From NCBI RefSeq assembly GCF_900188455.1, contig NZ_FZOL01000007.1, positions 1 through 64,000 of the forward strand: a DNA stretch of 64,000 bases. Direction: 5' to 3'. Position 1 is the first letter of the stretch. The number at the start of each line of letters is the position of its first letter. The position numbers and the translations under genes were made by a program. The DNA comes from Pseudomonas japonica. Its GTDB lineage: Bacteria > Pseudomonadota > Gammaproteobacteria > Pseudomonadales > Pseudomonadaceae. The notes beneath the pieces are model-generated. The model was not told the DNA's origin. It made no database searches and saw nothing but the letters and a program-made list of their open reading frames with translations. Shown here one piece after another: positions 1 through 10,258 of this stretch.

Positions 1-17
1 CTTCAACCGAGGCGCGC

Positions 18-45
18 ATTCTACGCTTTCCTCTAAGTCTGTCAA
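18..45 (-). promoter_or_regulatory. rRNA operon promoter, proximal copy
   Basis: On the minus strand TTGACA (40-45) and TAGAAT (18-23) are separated by 16 bp, followed by a G+C-rich stretch typical of stringently controlled promoters. Its surroundings resemble the leader upstream of 16S rRNA in pseudomonads as I recall it. The rRNA operon itself must lie left of the window. Confidence 0.8.
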
Positions 46-127
46 GCGTTTATTTTGAAGTTTTTCAGAATTTCTCGTTCAACTTCAAACACTTGACTCG
101 CTGCGATCTCTCGTTAGCGGGAGGCGA

Positions 128-155
128 ATTCTACAGCGTTACAACCTGCTGTCAA
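128..155 (-). promoter_or_regulatory. rRNA operon promoter, middle copy
   Basis: On the minus strand TTGACA (150-155) and TAGAAT (128-133) have a 16-bp spacer. The same -10 hexamer and spacing recur in the proximal copy 110 bp downstream, so this is one of a set of tandem rrn promoters reading out of the window. Confidence 0.8.
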
Positions 156-270
156 CTGCCTTTTTCAACCGCCTTCGTAGATGACCGAAGCACTCCCGAT
201 ACCACCTGAAACATCCAACTCGTTGATTCTCAAGGAGTTTTCCGTTTCGACTGCGCCGGAAGTGGGGCGA

Positions 271-298
271 ATTATAGAGAGATAAAACAGCACGTCAA
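271..298 (-). promoter_or_regulatory. rRNA operon promoter, distal copy with UP-like element
   Basis: On the minus strand TTGACG (293-298) and a perfect TATAAT (271-276) are separated by 16 bp. The A+T-rich stretch at about 299-318 lies just upstream of the -35 and resembles an UP element; it overlaps the end of msrQ. Between the three promoters nothing else coding is visible in 1-306. Confidence 0.75.
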
Positions 299-306
299 CA
301 CTTTAT

Positions 307-927
307 TTAAACTTTTGTTACGGGGCGCATTTTTCGACTGCCAAACCGCGGCAAACGTTGGGTGATCGCAGGGACGCGCAGAAACAGCAGCCCCACGCCA
401 ATCAAGGCATAGACGCTCCACTCCTTGAGATCCGCGCGCACGATCCAGAGAAAATGCAGCAGCCCCAGGCCAAGAATCACGTACACCAATTTGTGCAGGC
501 GCTTCCAGCGTGCCCCGAGCCGACGCTGGCTGTAACGGTTGGAGGTCATCGCGAGACTCAGCAACCCGAGGAAGCCCAGCACACCGACGATGATGTATGG
601 CCGTTTGCGCAACTCCACCGCCAACTGCCCCCAGTCGAGACCAAGAATGAAGAAGAGATAGGCACTCAGGTGCAGTGCTATATAAGCAAAGCACCACAAG
701 CCCAACTGCCGGCGGACCACGATCCAACCGGACCAACCTGTCATCCTCTGCAGCGGCGTCATCGCCAGGGTGATCAACAGAAAGATGAGCCCACCCAACC
801 CGAGGCGATCCACCAACACCTTGCCCGGATCCGGTCCCAGCGCGAAGATCCACGCCTGATACAGCCAGAACAACGGCCATACGGCAGCCAGAACGAAGAT
901 GCACAGGCGCAACCATGGATAGCGCAT
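307..927 (-). CDS. msrQ: MsrQ, heme-binding membrane subunit of the MsrPQ methionine sulfoxide reductase
   Basis: This 206-residue multi-spanning membrane protein belongs to the ferric-reductase-like transmembrane family (old name YedZ). It passes electrons from the respiratory chain to periplasmic MsrP. Hydrophobic segments run through most of the chain, with histidines inside them (for example in [11 protein letters not shown] and [19 protein letters not shown]) that suit heme ligation. Its ATG overlaps the msrP stop codon (TGATG), so the two are translated as a pair. The 3' end runs into the UP-like region of the rRNA promoters. Confidence 0.93.
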   Translation of the reverse strand: MRYPWLRLCIFVLAAVWPLFWLYQAWIFALGPDPGKVLVDRLGLGGLIFLLITLAMTPLQRMTGWSGWIVVRRQLGLWCFAYIALHLSAYLFFILGLDWGQLAVELRKRPYIIVGVLGFLGLLSLAMTSNRYSQRRLGARWKRLHKLVYVILGLGLLHFLWIVRADLKEWSVYALIGVGLLFLRVPAITQRLPRFGSRKMRPVTKV

Positions 928-1940
928 CAGTAGTTCTTCCTCAGGTCGAGACCGGTATACAGCGAGCTCACCTCTTGCGCATAGCCATTGAACATCTGCG
1001 TCTCACGCACATTGGGGCTGAACAGACCGCTCGGTAAACGGCGCTCCCGTGCCTGGGTCCAACGCGGGTGATCCACCGAGGGATTGACGTTGGCATAGAA
1101 GCCATACTCCTCCGGCGCAATGCGTTGCCAGGTGGTTTGCGGCTGCTCGCTGACCAGACTGATGCGCACGATCGACTTGATGCTCTTGAACCCGTACTTC
1201 CACGGCACCACCAAGCGCAGCGGTGCGCCATTCTGGTTCGGCAGCTCGCGGCCATACATTCCCACCGCGAGAATCGCCAGGGGATTCATCGCCTCATCCA
1301 GGCGCAAGCCTTCAACATATGGCCAGTCGATCAGGGCAAAGCCGGAACGCTGCCCCGGCATGTGCTTGGGATCCTGCAGCGTTTCAAAGCGCACGTACTT
1401 CGCCTTCGACGTCGGCTCCACTTCCTTGAGCAACGCGGCAAGCGGAAAGCCCAGCCAGGGAATGACCATCGACCAAGCCTCCACACAGCGCAGCCGGTAG
1501 ATCCGCTCTTCAAGCTGATAGGGCTTCACGAAGTCTTCGAGCGCGTAACGCCCTGGCTTGCCAACCTCACCATCGATGACAACGGTCCAGGGTGAGGTGG
1601 GCAAACCACCGGCATTCTCCGCCGGATCCCCCTTGTCAGTGCCGAACTCATAGAAGTTGTTGTAGTGGGTCGCGTCCTTGAACGGCGTGATGGCCTCCCC
1701 TTGCACGGTTACCGCCTGCCAGCGGGTGGCTGGCAATTTCTCGGTAAACCAGGCCGGCGCTGCACCCGGCTCCGCATCGGCATAACGCGACACCTCGCCC
1801 GCACCAGCCCACCCCGGCAGTCCGGCAATAGCCAGACCCGCCACGGAAGCACCGAGCAGAGAACGACGGGAAAGATAGAGCGACTCAGGCGTGACCTCCG
1901 ACTCAGAGCAGTCGGAGGTCCGGGGGAACTTGATCAGCAT
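927..1940 (-). CDS. msrP: MsrP, periplasmic molybdopterin methionine sulfoxide reductase
   Basis: This 337-residue protein is the catalytic subunit (old name YedY) that repairs oxidised methionines in periplasmic proteins. A Tat signal is visible at residues 24-46 (SRRSLLG followed by a hydrophobic stretch and AGA), consistent with export of a folded molybdopterin enzyme. Cys152 in the [10 protein letters not shown] motif is the expected molybdenum ligand. The gene sits directly upstream of msrQ, with which it overlaps by one base, in the standard order. There is no sign of truncation. Confidence 0.95.
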   Translation of the reverse strand: MLIKFPRTSDCSESEVTPESLYLSRRSLLGASVAGLAIAGLPGWAGAGEVSRYADAEPGAAPAWFTEKLPATRWQAVTVQGEAITPFKDATHYNNFYEFGTDKGDPAENAGGLPTSPWTVVIDGEVGKPGRYALEDFVKPYQLEERIYRLRCVEAWSMVIPWLGFPLAALLKEVEPTSKAKYVRFETLQDPKHMPGQRSGFALIDWPYVEGLRLDEAMNPLAILAVGMYGRELPNQNGAPLRLVVPWKYGFKSIKSIVRISLVSEQPQTTWQRIAPEEYGFYANVNPSVDHPRWTQARERRLPSGLFSPNVRETQMFNGYAQEVSSLYTGLDLRKNY

Positions 1941-2006
1941 GATGACTCCGCAGAACTGCAGGACAGATGCTGCAGTAGACTACGGAGTCTGAGAAATATT
2001 GCAGCC

Positions 2007-2864
2007 CTACTCCGCGTTTTTCCGGCGACGCATGCGTAACAAATATTGAGCCGGACCGGACGCCGCGTAGGCGAGGAAAATCAGCAGCAGGATACGCGGT
2101 GGATCACTGAAGACCACGGCAAATACCAATACCACGGCGAGAATCGCCACGAACGGCACGCGACCTTTCAGATCCAGCTCCTTGAAGCTGTTGTACTTGA
2201 TGTTGCTGACCATCAGCATGCCTGCGCCCGCAACCAGCAACGCTACCAGGAACGACAACTTCGACCCCTGGATACCGTAGTCGCTGAAGGCCCAGACCGT
2301 ACCGGCGACGACACCCGCCGCGGCCGGGCTGGCCAGGCCAATGAAGTAGCGTTTGTCGGCCTTACCCACCTGGGTATTGAACCGAGCCAGACGCAGTGCC
2401 GCACCGGCGACATAGATGAAGGCGACCATCCAGCCGACCTTGCCCATGTCACCCAGCGCCCAGCCGAACGCCAGTAGCGCTGGCGCCACACCGAAGGCGA
2501 CCATGTCGGACAGCGAATCGTACTCGGCACCGAAGGCACTCTGGGTATTGGTCATGCGTGCAACGCGACCGTCGAGACCGTCGAGCACCATGGCGACGAA
2601 GATGGCGATGGCGGCGAAGGCGAAATACTTGCTCGCCTCGCGAGGATCACCGGCACTCAGGGCACTCTGGGCACTCATCGAGTTGATGATCGAATAGAAA
2701 CCGGCGAACAGGTTCGCGGTGGTGAAAAGGTTGGGCAGCAGATAAATGCCGCGATGACGGACTTTGCGTCCTTCGGCGTCATGTCCTTCTTCGACATGTT
2801 CATCGATCGGTAGCAGGCTTTCGGCGTCAGAGGCCTTGTTCGGCTCTTCGGGACGTTCGCTCAT
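2007..2864 (-). CDS. pssA: CDP-diacylglycerol-serine O-phosphatidyltransferase
   Basis: This enzyme makes phosphatidylserine from CDP-diacylglycerol and serine, the first step to phosphatidylethanolamine. The 285-residue product has the CDP-alcohol phosphatidyltransferase signature from Asp95 to Asp120 (DGLDGRVAR then GAEYDSLSD). An extra charged cytoplasmic N-terminus of about 40 residues precedes the first membrane segment. Several hydrophobic helices follow, with an arginine-rich C-terminus (RMRRRK). It lies downstream of ilvC but beyond a strong terminator, so it probably has its own promoter in 2865-2968. Confidence 0.94.
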   Translation of the reverse strand: MSERPEEPNKASDAESLLPIDEHVEEGHDAEGRKVRHRGIYLLPNLFTTANLFAGFYSIINSMSAQSALSAGDPREASKYFAFAAIAIFVAMVLDGLDGRVARMTNTQSAFGAEYDSLSDMVAFGVAPALLAFGWALGDMGKVGWMVAFIYVAGAALRLARFNTQVGKADKRYFIGLASPAAAGVVAGTVWAFSDYGIQGSKLSFLVALLVAGAGMLMVSNIKYNSFKELDLKGRVPFVAILAVVLVFAVVFSDPPRILLLIFLAYAASGPAQYLLRMRRRKNAE

Positions 2865-2968
2865 GGAGATTACCTTGCAACGGTTTGGAAAGTTTCGACA
2901 ATGGTTCGCGGCGAGGGTTCGCCGACAAACGGATGGAAAGCTTATACCAGAAGCTGACCCCGGAAATG

Positions 2969-2995
2969 AAAAAACGCGGCCGAAGCCGCGTTTTC
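2969..2995 (-). terminator. Intrinsic terminator after ilvC
   Basis: A 10-bp stem (2971-2980 with 2985-2994) closes on a UUCG tetraloop when read on the minus strand and ends in a run of six U. It lies 17 bp past the ilvC stop codon. It separates ilvIHC from pssA. Confidence 0.9.
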
Positions 2996-3011
2996 ATTGC
3001 ATCAAAACCAA

Positions 3012-4082
<1,071 letters not shown>

Positions 4083-4574
4083 TTAGATGCTGAGCACTTT
4101 GTCGCCGCGGGCAATGCCGGTGACACCGCTACGCACGGTTTCCAGGATGGACGCGGTGCCAATTGCCTGAATGAAGCTGTCGAGCTTGTCGCTGGTGCCG
4201 GTCAACTGCACGGTGTACACGCTGGCGCTGACGTCGACGATCTGCCCACGATAGATATCGGTGGTGCGCTTGATCTCGGCACGCTGGGCGCCAGTGGCCT
4301 TCACCTTGACCAGCATCAGTTCGCGCTCGATATGAGCACTTTCCGACAGGTCGACCAGTTTGACCACCTCAACCAGTTTGTTCAGGTTCTTGGTGATCTG
4401 CTCGATCACCTCATCATGGCCCACCGTGGTCAGCGTCAGACGCGACAGGGTCGGGTCCTCGGTCGGTGCTACGGTCAGGCTTTCGATGTTGTAGTTGCGC
4501 TGCGAGAACAAGCCGACGACGCGGGACAGGGCACCGGGTTCGTTTTCCAACAGCAGGGAAATAATGTGCCGCAT
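4083..4574 (-). CDS. ilvH: Acetolactate synthase small (regulatory) subunit
   Basis: This 163-residue subunit carries an N-terminal ACT domain (residues about 4-78, starting RHIISLLLENEPGALSRVVGLF) that binds the end-product amino acid, and a C-terminal ALS_ss domain. It activates the large subunit and gives it feedback inhibition. It begins one base after the stop of ilvI, so translation is almost certainly coupled. The symbol ilvN is used for the same gene in some annotations. Confidence 0.96.
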   Translation of the reverse strand: MRHIISLLLENEPGALSRVVGLFSQRNYNIESLTVAPTEDPTLSRLTLTTVGHDEVIEQITKNLNKLVEVVKLVDLSESAHIERELMLVKVKATGAQRAEIKRTTDIYRGQIVDVSASVYTVQLTGTSDKLDSFIQAIGTASILETVRSGVTGIARGDKVLSI

Positions 4575-4575
4575 A

Positions 4576-6300
4576 TCAGGTCCGCTCCGTCTTGCTCAGC
4601 CACATGTCGCGCATCGAACCATCCTTGATCTGCATCGGATAGACGTGCTCGCTGTTGTCGACCTGGATGTCGATGAACACCAGGCGATCCTTGAGGGCGA
4701 AGGCTTCTTCGAGCTTGGGCTTGAGGTCCTTCAGGCTGGTGATGCGGATGCCCACATGACCATAGGCTTCAGCCAGCTTGACGAAGTCAGGCAGCGACTC
4801 CATGTAGGAGTGCGAGTGACGGCTGTTGTAGGACATGTCCTGCCATTGGCGAACCATGCCCAGTACACCGTTGTTCAGGTTGACGATCTTCACCGGCAGG
4901 TCGTACTGCAGGCAGGTCGACAGTTCCTGGATGTTCATCTGGATACTGCCCTCGCCGGTGACACAGGCCACGTCGGCCTCCGGGAAGTTCAGCTTGACGC
5001 CCATGGCCGCCGGGAAACCGAAGCCCATGGTGCCCAGGCCGCCAGAGTTGATCCAACGGTTCGGCTTGTTGAAGCGGTAGTACTGCGCCGCGAACATCTG
5101 GTGCTGGCCCACGTCGGAGGTGACGAAAGCGTCGCCCTTGGTGACTTCGCAAAGGGTCTCGATCACGGTCTGCGGCTTGATGACGCTGCCGTCGCCCTTG
5201 TCGTAAGGGAACAGGCCGCGGTCGCCGCGCCACTCTTCGATCTGCTGCCACCAGGCATCGATGGCCGCCTTTTCAGGCTTCTCGCCGATCTCGCGAACGG
5301 CAGCGAGCATCTCGGTGAGCACGCTCTCGACCGGCCCGACGATCGGGACGTCGGCCTTGACGGTCTTCGAGATCGACGCCGGATCGATGTCGATGTGGAT
5401 GATCTTGGCGTTCGGGCAGAACTTGGCCGGCCCGTTGATCACGCGATCGTCGAAACGTGCGCCGACAGCCAGGATCACATCGGCATGGTGCATCGCCAGG
5501 TTGGCGGTGTAGCTGCCGTGCATGCCGAGCATGCCGACGAACTGGCGATCGGTACCCGGATAGGCGCCCAGGCCCATCAGGGTGTTGGTCACCGGCACGT
5601 TGAGCAGTTGCGCCAGTTCGGTCAGCGGCTCGGAGCCACCACCGAGGATCACGCCGCCGCCGGCATAGATGATCGGACGCTTGGCCGCGAGGATCATTTC
5701 CGCCGCCTTGCGGATCTGGCCGGAATGACCACGGACCGCTGGGCTGTAGGAGCGCAGCTTGACCTTCTTCGGATAGACGTACTCGAACTTTTCAGCCGGG
5801 TTGGTCATGTCCTTCGGAATGTCGACGACAACCGGGCCTGGACGGCCGGACTGGGCGAGATAGAAGGCTTTTTTCAGGACTTCCGGGATTTCCGAGGCAT
5901 GTTTGATCATGAAGCTGTGCTTCACGATCGGCCGGGAAATACCGATCATGTCGGTTTCCTGGAAGGCATCGGTACCGACCATGGTGCTGGGCACCTGACC
6001 GGAGAGGATGACCATCGGGATGGAGTCCATGTACGCGGTGGCAATGCCGGTGATGGCATTGGTCGCGCCCGGACCGGAGGTCACCAGTACCACACCGGCC
6101 TTGCCGGTGGCACGGGCGTAGCCGTCCGCCATATGGGTAGCTGCCTGTTCGTGACGAACCAGGATGTGGTGCACTTCCGGTTCTTTGAACAGAGCATCGT
6201 AAACATGAAGGAGAGCACCACCAGGGTACCCATAGATGTGCTTAACGCCTTCGTCACGCAAAAAGCGGACGACCATTTCAGCGCCAGATAAAAGCTCCAC
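4576..6300 (-). CDS. ilvI: Acetolactate synthase, large catalytic subunit
   Basis: This thiamine-diphosphate enzyme condenses pyruvate with pyruvate or 2-oxobutyrate. I chose the GTG at 6300 (574 residues, starting [11 protein letters not shown], read as Met): AGAGG sits 8 bases upstream and the length matches other pseudomonad IlvI proteins as I recall them. An in-frame GTG three codons earlier would sit too close to that site. The N-terminal glutamate region ([15 protein letters not shown]) and the cofactor motif are present, but the latter reads GEGSIQMN...NLNN, with Glu in place of the usual Asp; I believe this is normal in Pseudomonas. It heads the ilvIHC operon. Confidence 0.95.
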   Translation of the reverse strand: MELLSGAEMVVRFLRDEGVKHIYGYPGGALLHVYDALFKEPEVHHILVRHEQAATHMADGYARATGKAGVVLVTSGPGATNAITGIATAYMDSIPMVILSGQVPSTMVGTDAFQETDMIGISRPIVKHSFMIKHASEIPEVLKKAFYLAQSGRPGPVVVDIPKDMTNPAEKFEYVYPKKVKLRSYSPAVRGHSGQIRKAAEMILAAKRPIIYAGGGVILGGGSEPLTELAQLLNVPVTNTLMGLGAYPGTDRQFVGMLGMHGSYTANLAMHHADVILAVGARFDDRVINGPAKFCPNAKIIHIDIDPASISKTVKADVPIVGPVESVLTEMLAAVREIGEKPEKAAIDAWWQQIEEWRGDRGLFPYDKGDGSVIKPQTVIETLCEVTKGDAFVTSDVGQHQMFAAQYYRFNKPNRWINSGGLGTMGFGFPAAMGVKLNFPEADVACVTGEGSIQMNIQELSTCLQYDLPVKIVNLNNGVLGMVRQWQDMSYNSRHSHSYMESLPDFVKLAEAYGHVGIRITSLKDLKPKLEEAFALKDRLVFIDIQVDNSEHVYPMQIKDGSMRDMWLSKTERT

Positions 6301-6399
6301 GTTGTTCACCTCTAAAACGCCAGAATACCGTTCGCTCCGGAACGGGTCTTAATAGGTTTACTGCCAAGCAGAGCATGAGCGACGGAATCGCCGAGTACG

Positions 6400-6513
6400 T
6401 CAGCACTGACTGAGCAAGTATTGGGAGCGCCCCAAAGTGTTGCGGGGTTTTCCCACCCAGCGCGAGGTAACGCGTTGCGGGGTGTAACAGGTCGGCGCGG
6501 GTGTGCGCCTCAT
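6400..6513 (-). other. Candidate leader open reading frame upstream of ilvI
   Basis: A 37-codon ATG frame starting MRRTPAPTCYTPQR and ending YLLSQC lies within the roughly 250-base leader between the predicted ilvI promoter and ilvI. It has no clear ribosome site and only scattered Val and Leu codons, so it is not a textbook branched-chain attenuation peptide. GGG/CCC and CCCC/GGGG inverted stretches overlap it (about 6421-6455). A small hairpin (6328-6345) follows nearer ilvI. Apart from this and the promoter I see nothing in 6301-6663. Confidence 0.3.
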
Positions 6514-6563
6514 GATCTGCTTAGCGGGTCTGCTTCTGGCAGTCCCCCTACAGCGGACTTTGG

Positions 6564-6592
6564 ATTGTTCTGATTCGAACTGCGCAAGTCAA
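6564..6592 (-). promoter_or_regulatory. Predicted sigma-70 promoter for ilvIHC
   Basis: On the minus strand TTGACT (6587-6592) and AACAAT (6564-6569) have an ideal 17-bp spacer. It would start a transcript at about 6557 with a long leader before ilvI, leaving room for post-initiation control. Confidence 0.5.
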
Positions 6593-6663
6593 GTGACTTC
6601 ATGGTTTAAATTCCGCCGCAACACCTCTGCCAGCCGGGCGGAAACGTTTGCGCATGCCCGCGC

Positions 6664-6694
6664 CAAACGAAACGGGGCCGCAAAAGCGGCCCCG
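6664..6694 (-). terminator. Intrinsic terminator after the yqcC-family gene
   Basis: A perfect 9-bp GC stem (6673-6681 with 6686-6694) has a four-base loop and is followed on the minus strand by TTTCGTTT. It closes the mrcB-lpoP-yqcC transcription unit. Confidence 0.85.
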
Positions 6695-6714
6695 AACGAT
6701 AAACGGCAGAAAAA

Positions 6715-7044
6715 TCAGGCAGATGGACTGATCAATTGATCGAACTCCGCCAGCAGCTTGCGCAATTGACGACTTTCCTCTGGGCGATCGACGTACACCG
6801 TCTCGGCCATCGCCAGGATGCCCGAGGCATTGGGTAGCGCCAGGCCACGCTCGAGGATCTCCTTCATCCGCGGCAGGAAGATCCACTGCAGCCACTGCTC
6901 GAAGCTCATGCTGTCGACGGCGAAGGGCACCGTACTGGCCAGCGCCTCGGCACTCGGGGCCACATCGCTCCACCAGCCCTGCACATGCAGTTCGCGCTCG
7001 ATCAGCAGCAGGTGATCGGCGATATCCAGGATGCGCGGATCCAT
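6715..7044 (-). CDS. yqcC: YqcC-family protein
   Basis: This 109-residue protein matches the small, all-helical YqcC (DUF446) family of unknown function. Recognisable features are the N-terminal ILDIADHLLLIERELHVQGWW stretch and a central FEQWLQWIFLPRM segment. The ATG at 7044 overlaps the lpoP stop (TGATG); an in-frame GTG just before it is a less likely start. Its place behind mrcB and lpoP suggests co-transcription, but I cannot link it to cell-wall work from sequence. In enterobacteria the family is encoded near truC instead. Confidence 0.75.
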   Translation of the reverse strand: MDPRILDIADHLLLIERELHVQGWWSDVAPSAEALASTVPFAVDSMSFEQWLQWIFLPRMKEILERGLALPNASGILAMAETVYVDRPEESRQLRKLLAEFDQLISPSA

Positions 7045-7793
7045 CACAGCGTGGCCTGGGCTTTCTGCCGCGCCAGGGCGGCGCCGGCGGCGTCACCCTG
7101 CTTGTCGCGGGCCTGGGCGATGATGTTCCACAACCCGGACTGCAGGTCGGGACGGCCATTGGCGTAAGTCAACGCGCGGCGCGCCAGTTGCTCGGACTGC
7201 GCGGCATCACCTTGAGCCAGGCGGACCTGGGCCAGACGGTAAAGCACCTGCGGCTCCCGCGGTGCGATGCGCTGCGCGCGCTCCAGGCTCGACGAAGCAC
7301 CGTTGTAGTCGCCGCTGCCCTGCTGCTGCTGGGCAGTGGTCAACAGCGCCAGCACCGGACCATCCAGTTGCTCGTCCGCCGACAGGCCACCCGTGCTGCT
7401 GCTCGCCCGCGGGATGCCGGTCGGTGCGGACGGCATGGTGTAGCTGCCCGCGTTGCTGCTCGGGGCCGGGGTGAATGGCTGCGAAGTCACAGGCCCCGGC
7501 GTGATCGGCCCGGTGCTGATTCCGGACGGCGCGGTTGAGGCCGGGAAGGTCTGGATCGGCGTGGCACCGCTGCCTTGCGGGATCATCACGGTCACGCCGC
7601 TGTCCTGTGGAAGCGACTGGGTCTGGCTGGTGCCGCTGCGCACCGCCGCGGTGCCGGCACGATTGGCCTGGACCCGTTCACTGTTGGACACCCGGGTACC
7701 CGAATCCACCACCGGAATCGAGCCACGCTGCACGGTGGCGCAGCCGTTGAGCAAGGCCAGCGCCGTCAGGGCAGGAAACCACCATTTTTTCAC
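7044..7793 (-). CDS. lpoP: LpoP-like outer-membrane lipoprotein activator of PBP1b
   Basis: Starting at the GTG at 7793, with AGAGGA six bases upstream, the product is 249 residues. An upstream ATG would add MPRGRD and spoil the signal peptide. A lipobox LLNGC ends the signal. A long Ser/Pro/Thr/Gly-rich linker follows, then tetratricopeptide-like helices at about 150-245 (for example YNGASSSLERAQRIAPREPQVLYRLAQVRLAQGD). This lipoprotein-linker-TPR layout next to mrcB matches LpoP, the P. aeruginosa activator of PBP1b. The activity is inferred from family and position. Confidence 0.82.
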   Translation of the reverse strand: MKKWWFPALTALALLNGCATVQRGSIPVVDSGTRVSNSERVQANRAGTAAVRSGTSQTQSLPQDSGVTVMIPQGSGATPIQTFPASTAPSGISTGPITPGPVTSQPFTPAPSSNAGSYTMPSAPTGIPRASSSTGGLSADEQLDGPVLALLTTAQQQQGSGDYNGASSSLERAQRIAPREPQVLYRLAQVRLAQGDAAQSEQLARRALTYANGRPDLQSGLWNIIAQARDKQGDAAGAALARQKAQATL

Positions 7794-7818
7794 GTCACGT
7801 CCTCTTGGCAATCGCCGA

Positions 7819-10140
7819 TTAATTCATCCAGCCCTTGACCCAGTCCATGACCGAGTCGGCTGGTGTCTGTTCACCGCCACAGGCTGCGCCCGCGACCGGC
7901 TCGCTGCCGCGAATATACGGCATCTGCACCGCGCCCGGGCAGCTCGCGTCGGAGCCCTGGCCAGTACGCGGATCGACCCACGCCAGCACCACGTTATCCG
8001 GTTGCGGCATATCCAGCGGCAACGGATCGGCCTTGCGCATGAAGCTGGTCCACACCTGCAAGGCACCCGTGGCACCGGTAAATGGCGTCTTGCCGTTGTC
8101 GTCGCGACCGAGCCAGACCACCGCCAGCAGGTCCTGGCTGAAGCCAGCGAACCAACTGTCCCGCGAGTCGTTGCTGGTACCGGTCTTGCCTGCCAGGTTC
8201 AGCGAACTCGGCAGCACGCTGTAGACCGAGCGCCCCGTACCTTCGCGCATCACCCGCTGCATGGCGTTCTGCACCAGGTAGATGGAACCCGGGTCGAAAC
8301 GCTGCTGGATCTGGAACGGATAGCGCTTGAGCGGTTCGCCCTCGGCGGTCAACACGCTGCGGATGCCGCGCATCGGTGTGTTGAAGCCACCATTGGCCAG
8401 GGTCTGGTACATGGTCGCTACTTGCATCGGCGACATGCCGCCGGCGCCCAGAAGCATCGACGGGAACGCTGGCCAGTCGACCTCGACACCCAGTCGTCCT
8501 ATGGTTTTGAGCACATTCGGCACACCCAGTTCCAGACCCAGCTTGGCCGTCGACAGGTTGTAGGAGTTGGCCAGGCCCTGGTACAGGTAAATGGTGCCGT
8601 GAGGACGACGATCGTAGTTCTGCGGCTTCCACACCTGACCATCGGCGCCTTTGACCGAAAACGGCTCGTCCTGCACCCAACTGGTCAGGGTGTACTGGCT
8701 CGGTTTCTCCAGCGCGGTCAGGTAGACCGCCGGCTTGACCAGCGAGCCGATCGGACGCACCGCGTCGATCGCTCGGTTGAAACCGGCGAATCCGGCCTGA
8801 CGACTGCCGATCAGGGCCTGAACCTCACCGGTTTCAGGATTGGTCACCACCATCGCCGCCTCGACTTCGTCCGCGCCCTTGCGCCCGCCCAGGCGCTTGA
8901 AGGTGTCAGCCATCGAGGACTCGGCCTTCATCTGCAGGATCGGGTCGAAACTGGTGAAGATGCGCAGCCCTTCTTCGGTGAGGTCTTCGTCGCGGTAGTC
9001 CTGGCGCAGTTGCCGCTTGACCAGATCGAGGAAGCCGGGGAACGAGCTATCGGCCAGGCTGCCACGCTTGGTCACGCCCAACGGCATCTTCTTCGCCGCT
9101 TCGACCGCTTCCGGCGTAGCCACGCCCTGCTCCGCCAGCAGGTCGAGGACCAGGTTGCGCCGCTGCAGGGCGCGCTCCGGATAACGCCGCGGGTTGTAGT
9201 AGGACGGCCCCTTGACCATCCCCACCAGCAGGGCCACCTGCTGCAGCTTCAGTTCCGACAGCGGCTGGCTGAAGAAGAACTGGCTGGCCAGACCGAAGCC
9301 ATGCACCGCGCGCTGGCCGTCCTGACCGATGAACACTTCGTTCAGGTAGGCCTCGAGGATTTCCGGCTTGTCGTAATGCAGCTCCAGCAGCACCGCCATC
9401 ATCGCTTCGGTGAGCTTGCGGCTGAGGCTGCGCTCGTTGGTCAGGAAGAAGTTCTTCACCAACTGCTGGGTCAGGGTACTGCCGCCCTGACGCATGGCGC
9501 CGGACGAGGTGTTGACCCACATCGCCCGGGCGATGGACTTGGGCGAGACCCCCAGGTGGTGATAGAAGTCGCGGTCTTCCACCGCCACCAGGGTTTCCAG
9601 CAGGTACGGCGGCACCTGATCGAGCTTGATCAGGATGCGGTCTTCGAGATTCTTCGGATACAGGCCGCCAATCAGCAGGGGTTCCAGGCGCACCACCGCC
9701 AGCTTGGCGTCGTTGGCCGCGCTGAGGCCGGCCACATAGTCGCCGGAGAAACGCACACGGACTTTCTGCGCAGCTTCCAGGCCTTCATAGAACTGGAAGC
9801 CGCGCGTGTTCAGGTCGACCGTATTGCCGCTGACCGCCGCCGCGCCGGGACCATTGGCCACGCTTTCACGGCGATAGCCGAGTGCATCGAGCTCGACGAG
9901 GAAATCCTCCTTGCTCAGCTTCTGACCGACGAACAGCTCCAGTGGCCGGGCATACACCTTGGCCGGAATGGTCCAGCGCTTGCCGGAGAATTTTTCCTGG
10001 ACGATTGCATCGAGATAGACGGCAAAACCGGCAAGCACCACAAGACCGACCAGGCTGAGCTTGATGGCCCAGCCGAGCCAGGCGCGAGCGCGACCAGACG
10101 GTTGTTTTTTCGGGGTACGGGAGGATCGGGTACGTGTCAT
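7819..10140 (-). CDS. mrcB: Penicillin-binding protein 1B, bifunctional glycosyltransferase/transpeptidase
   Basis: This 773-residue class A PBP polymerises and cross-links peptidoglycan. A short basic cytoplasmic tail and one membrane segment (about 25-46) are followed by a UvrB-like regulatory domain. The GT51 glycosyltransferase has its catalytic Glu in LVAVEDRDFYHH near residue 185 and the GGSTLTQQLVKN motif. The transpeptidase has SLVK near 464, SYN, and KTGTSND near 650. Its activator lpoP lies 25 bp downstream. It is divergent from the gene at 10259 across a 118-bp spacer. Confidence 0.96.
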   Translation of the reverse strand: MTRTRSSRTPKKQPSGRARAWLGWAIKLSLVGLVVLAGFAVYLDAIVQEKFSGKRWTIPAKVYARPLELFVGQKLSKEDFLVELDALGYRRESVANGPGAAAVSGNTVDLNTRGFQFYEGLEAAQKVRVRFSGDYVAGLSAANDAKLAVVRLEPLLIGGLYPKNLEDRILIKLDQVPPYLLETLVAVEDRDFYHHLGVSPKSIARAMWVNTSSGAMRQGGSTLTQQLVKNFFLTNERSLSRKLTEAMMAVLLELHYDKPEILEAYLNEVFIGQDGQRAVHGFGLASQFFFSQPLSELKLQQVALLVGMVKGPSYYNPRRYPERALQRRNLVLDLLAEQGVATPEAVEAAKKMPLGVTKRGSLADSSFPGFLDLVKRQLRQDYRDEDLTEEGLRIFTSFDPILQMKAESSMADTFKRLGGRKGADEVEAAMVVTNPETGEVQALIGSRQAGFAGFNRAIDAVRPIGSLVKPAVYLTALEKPSQYTLTSWVQDEPFSVKGADGQVWKPQNYDRRPHGTIYLYQGLANSYNLSTAKLGLELGVPNVLKTIGRLGVEVDWPAFPSMLLGAGGMSPMQVATMYQTLANGGFNTPMRGIRSVLTAEGEPLKRYPFQIQQRFDPGSIYLVQNAMQRVMREGTGRSVYSVLPSSLNLAGKTGTSNDSRDSWFAGFSQDLLAVVWLGRDDNGKTPFTGATGALQVWTSFMRKADPLPLDMPQPDNVVLAWVDPRTGQGSDASCPGAVQMPYIRGSEPVAGAACGGEQTPADSVMDWVKGWMN

Positions 10141-10258
10141 GGGCGCGGATTATACGCACTTTATCGTTCATCGACAGACGCCCTCCGGCGGTTTCCAGAC
10201 GGCATGCTTGCCGCCATAATGGCCGATTGAAATCCCATTTGTCCCGGAAGGATCGCCC

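Noticed and set aside
1..306. Small protein gene at the left edge
   Set aside because: The sequence is accounted for by three rRNA promoters and their spacers.
7453..10230. Rightward 925-codon frame opposite mrcB and lpoP
   Set aside because: It is a reverse-strand shadow; mrcB shows every catalytic motif on the minus strand.
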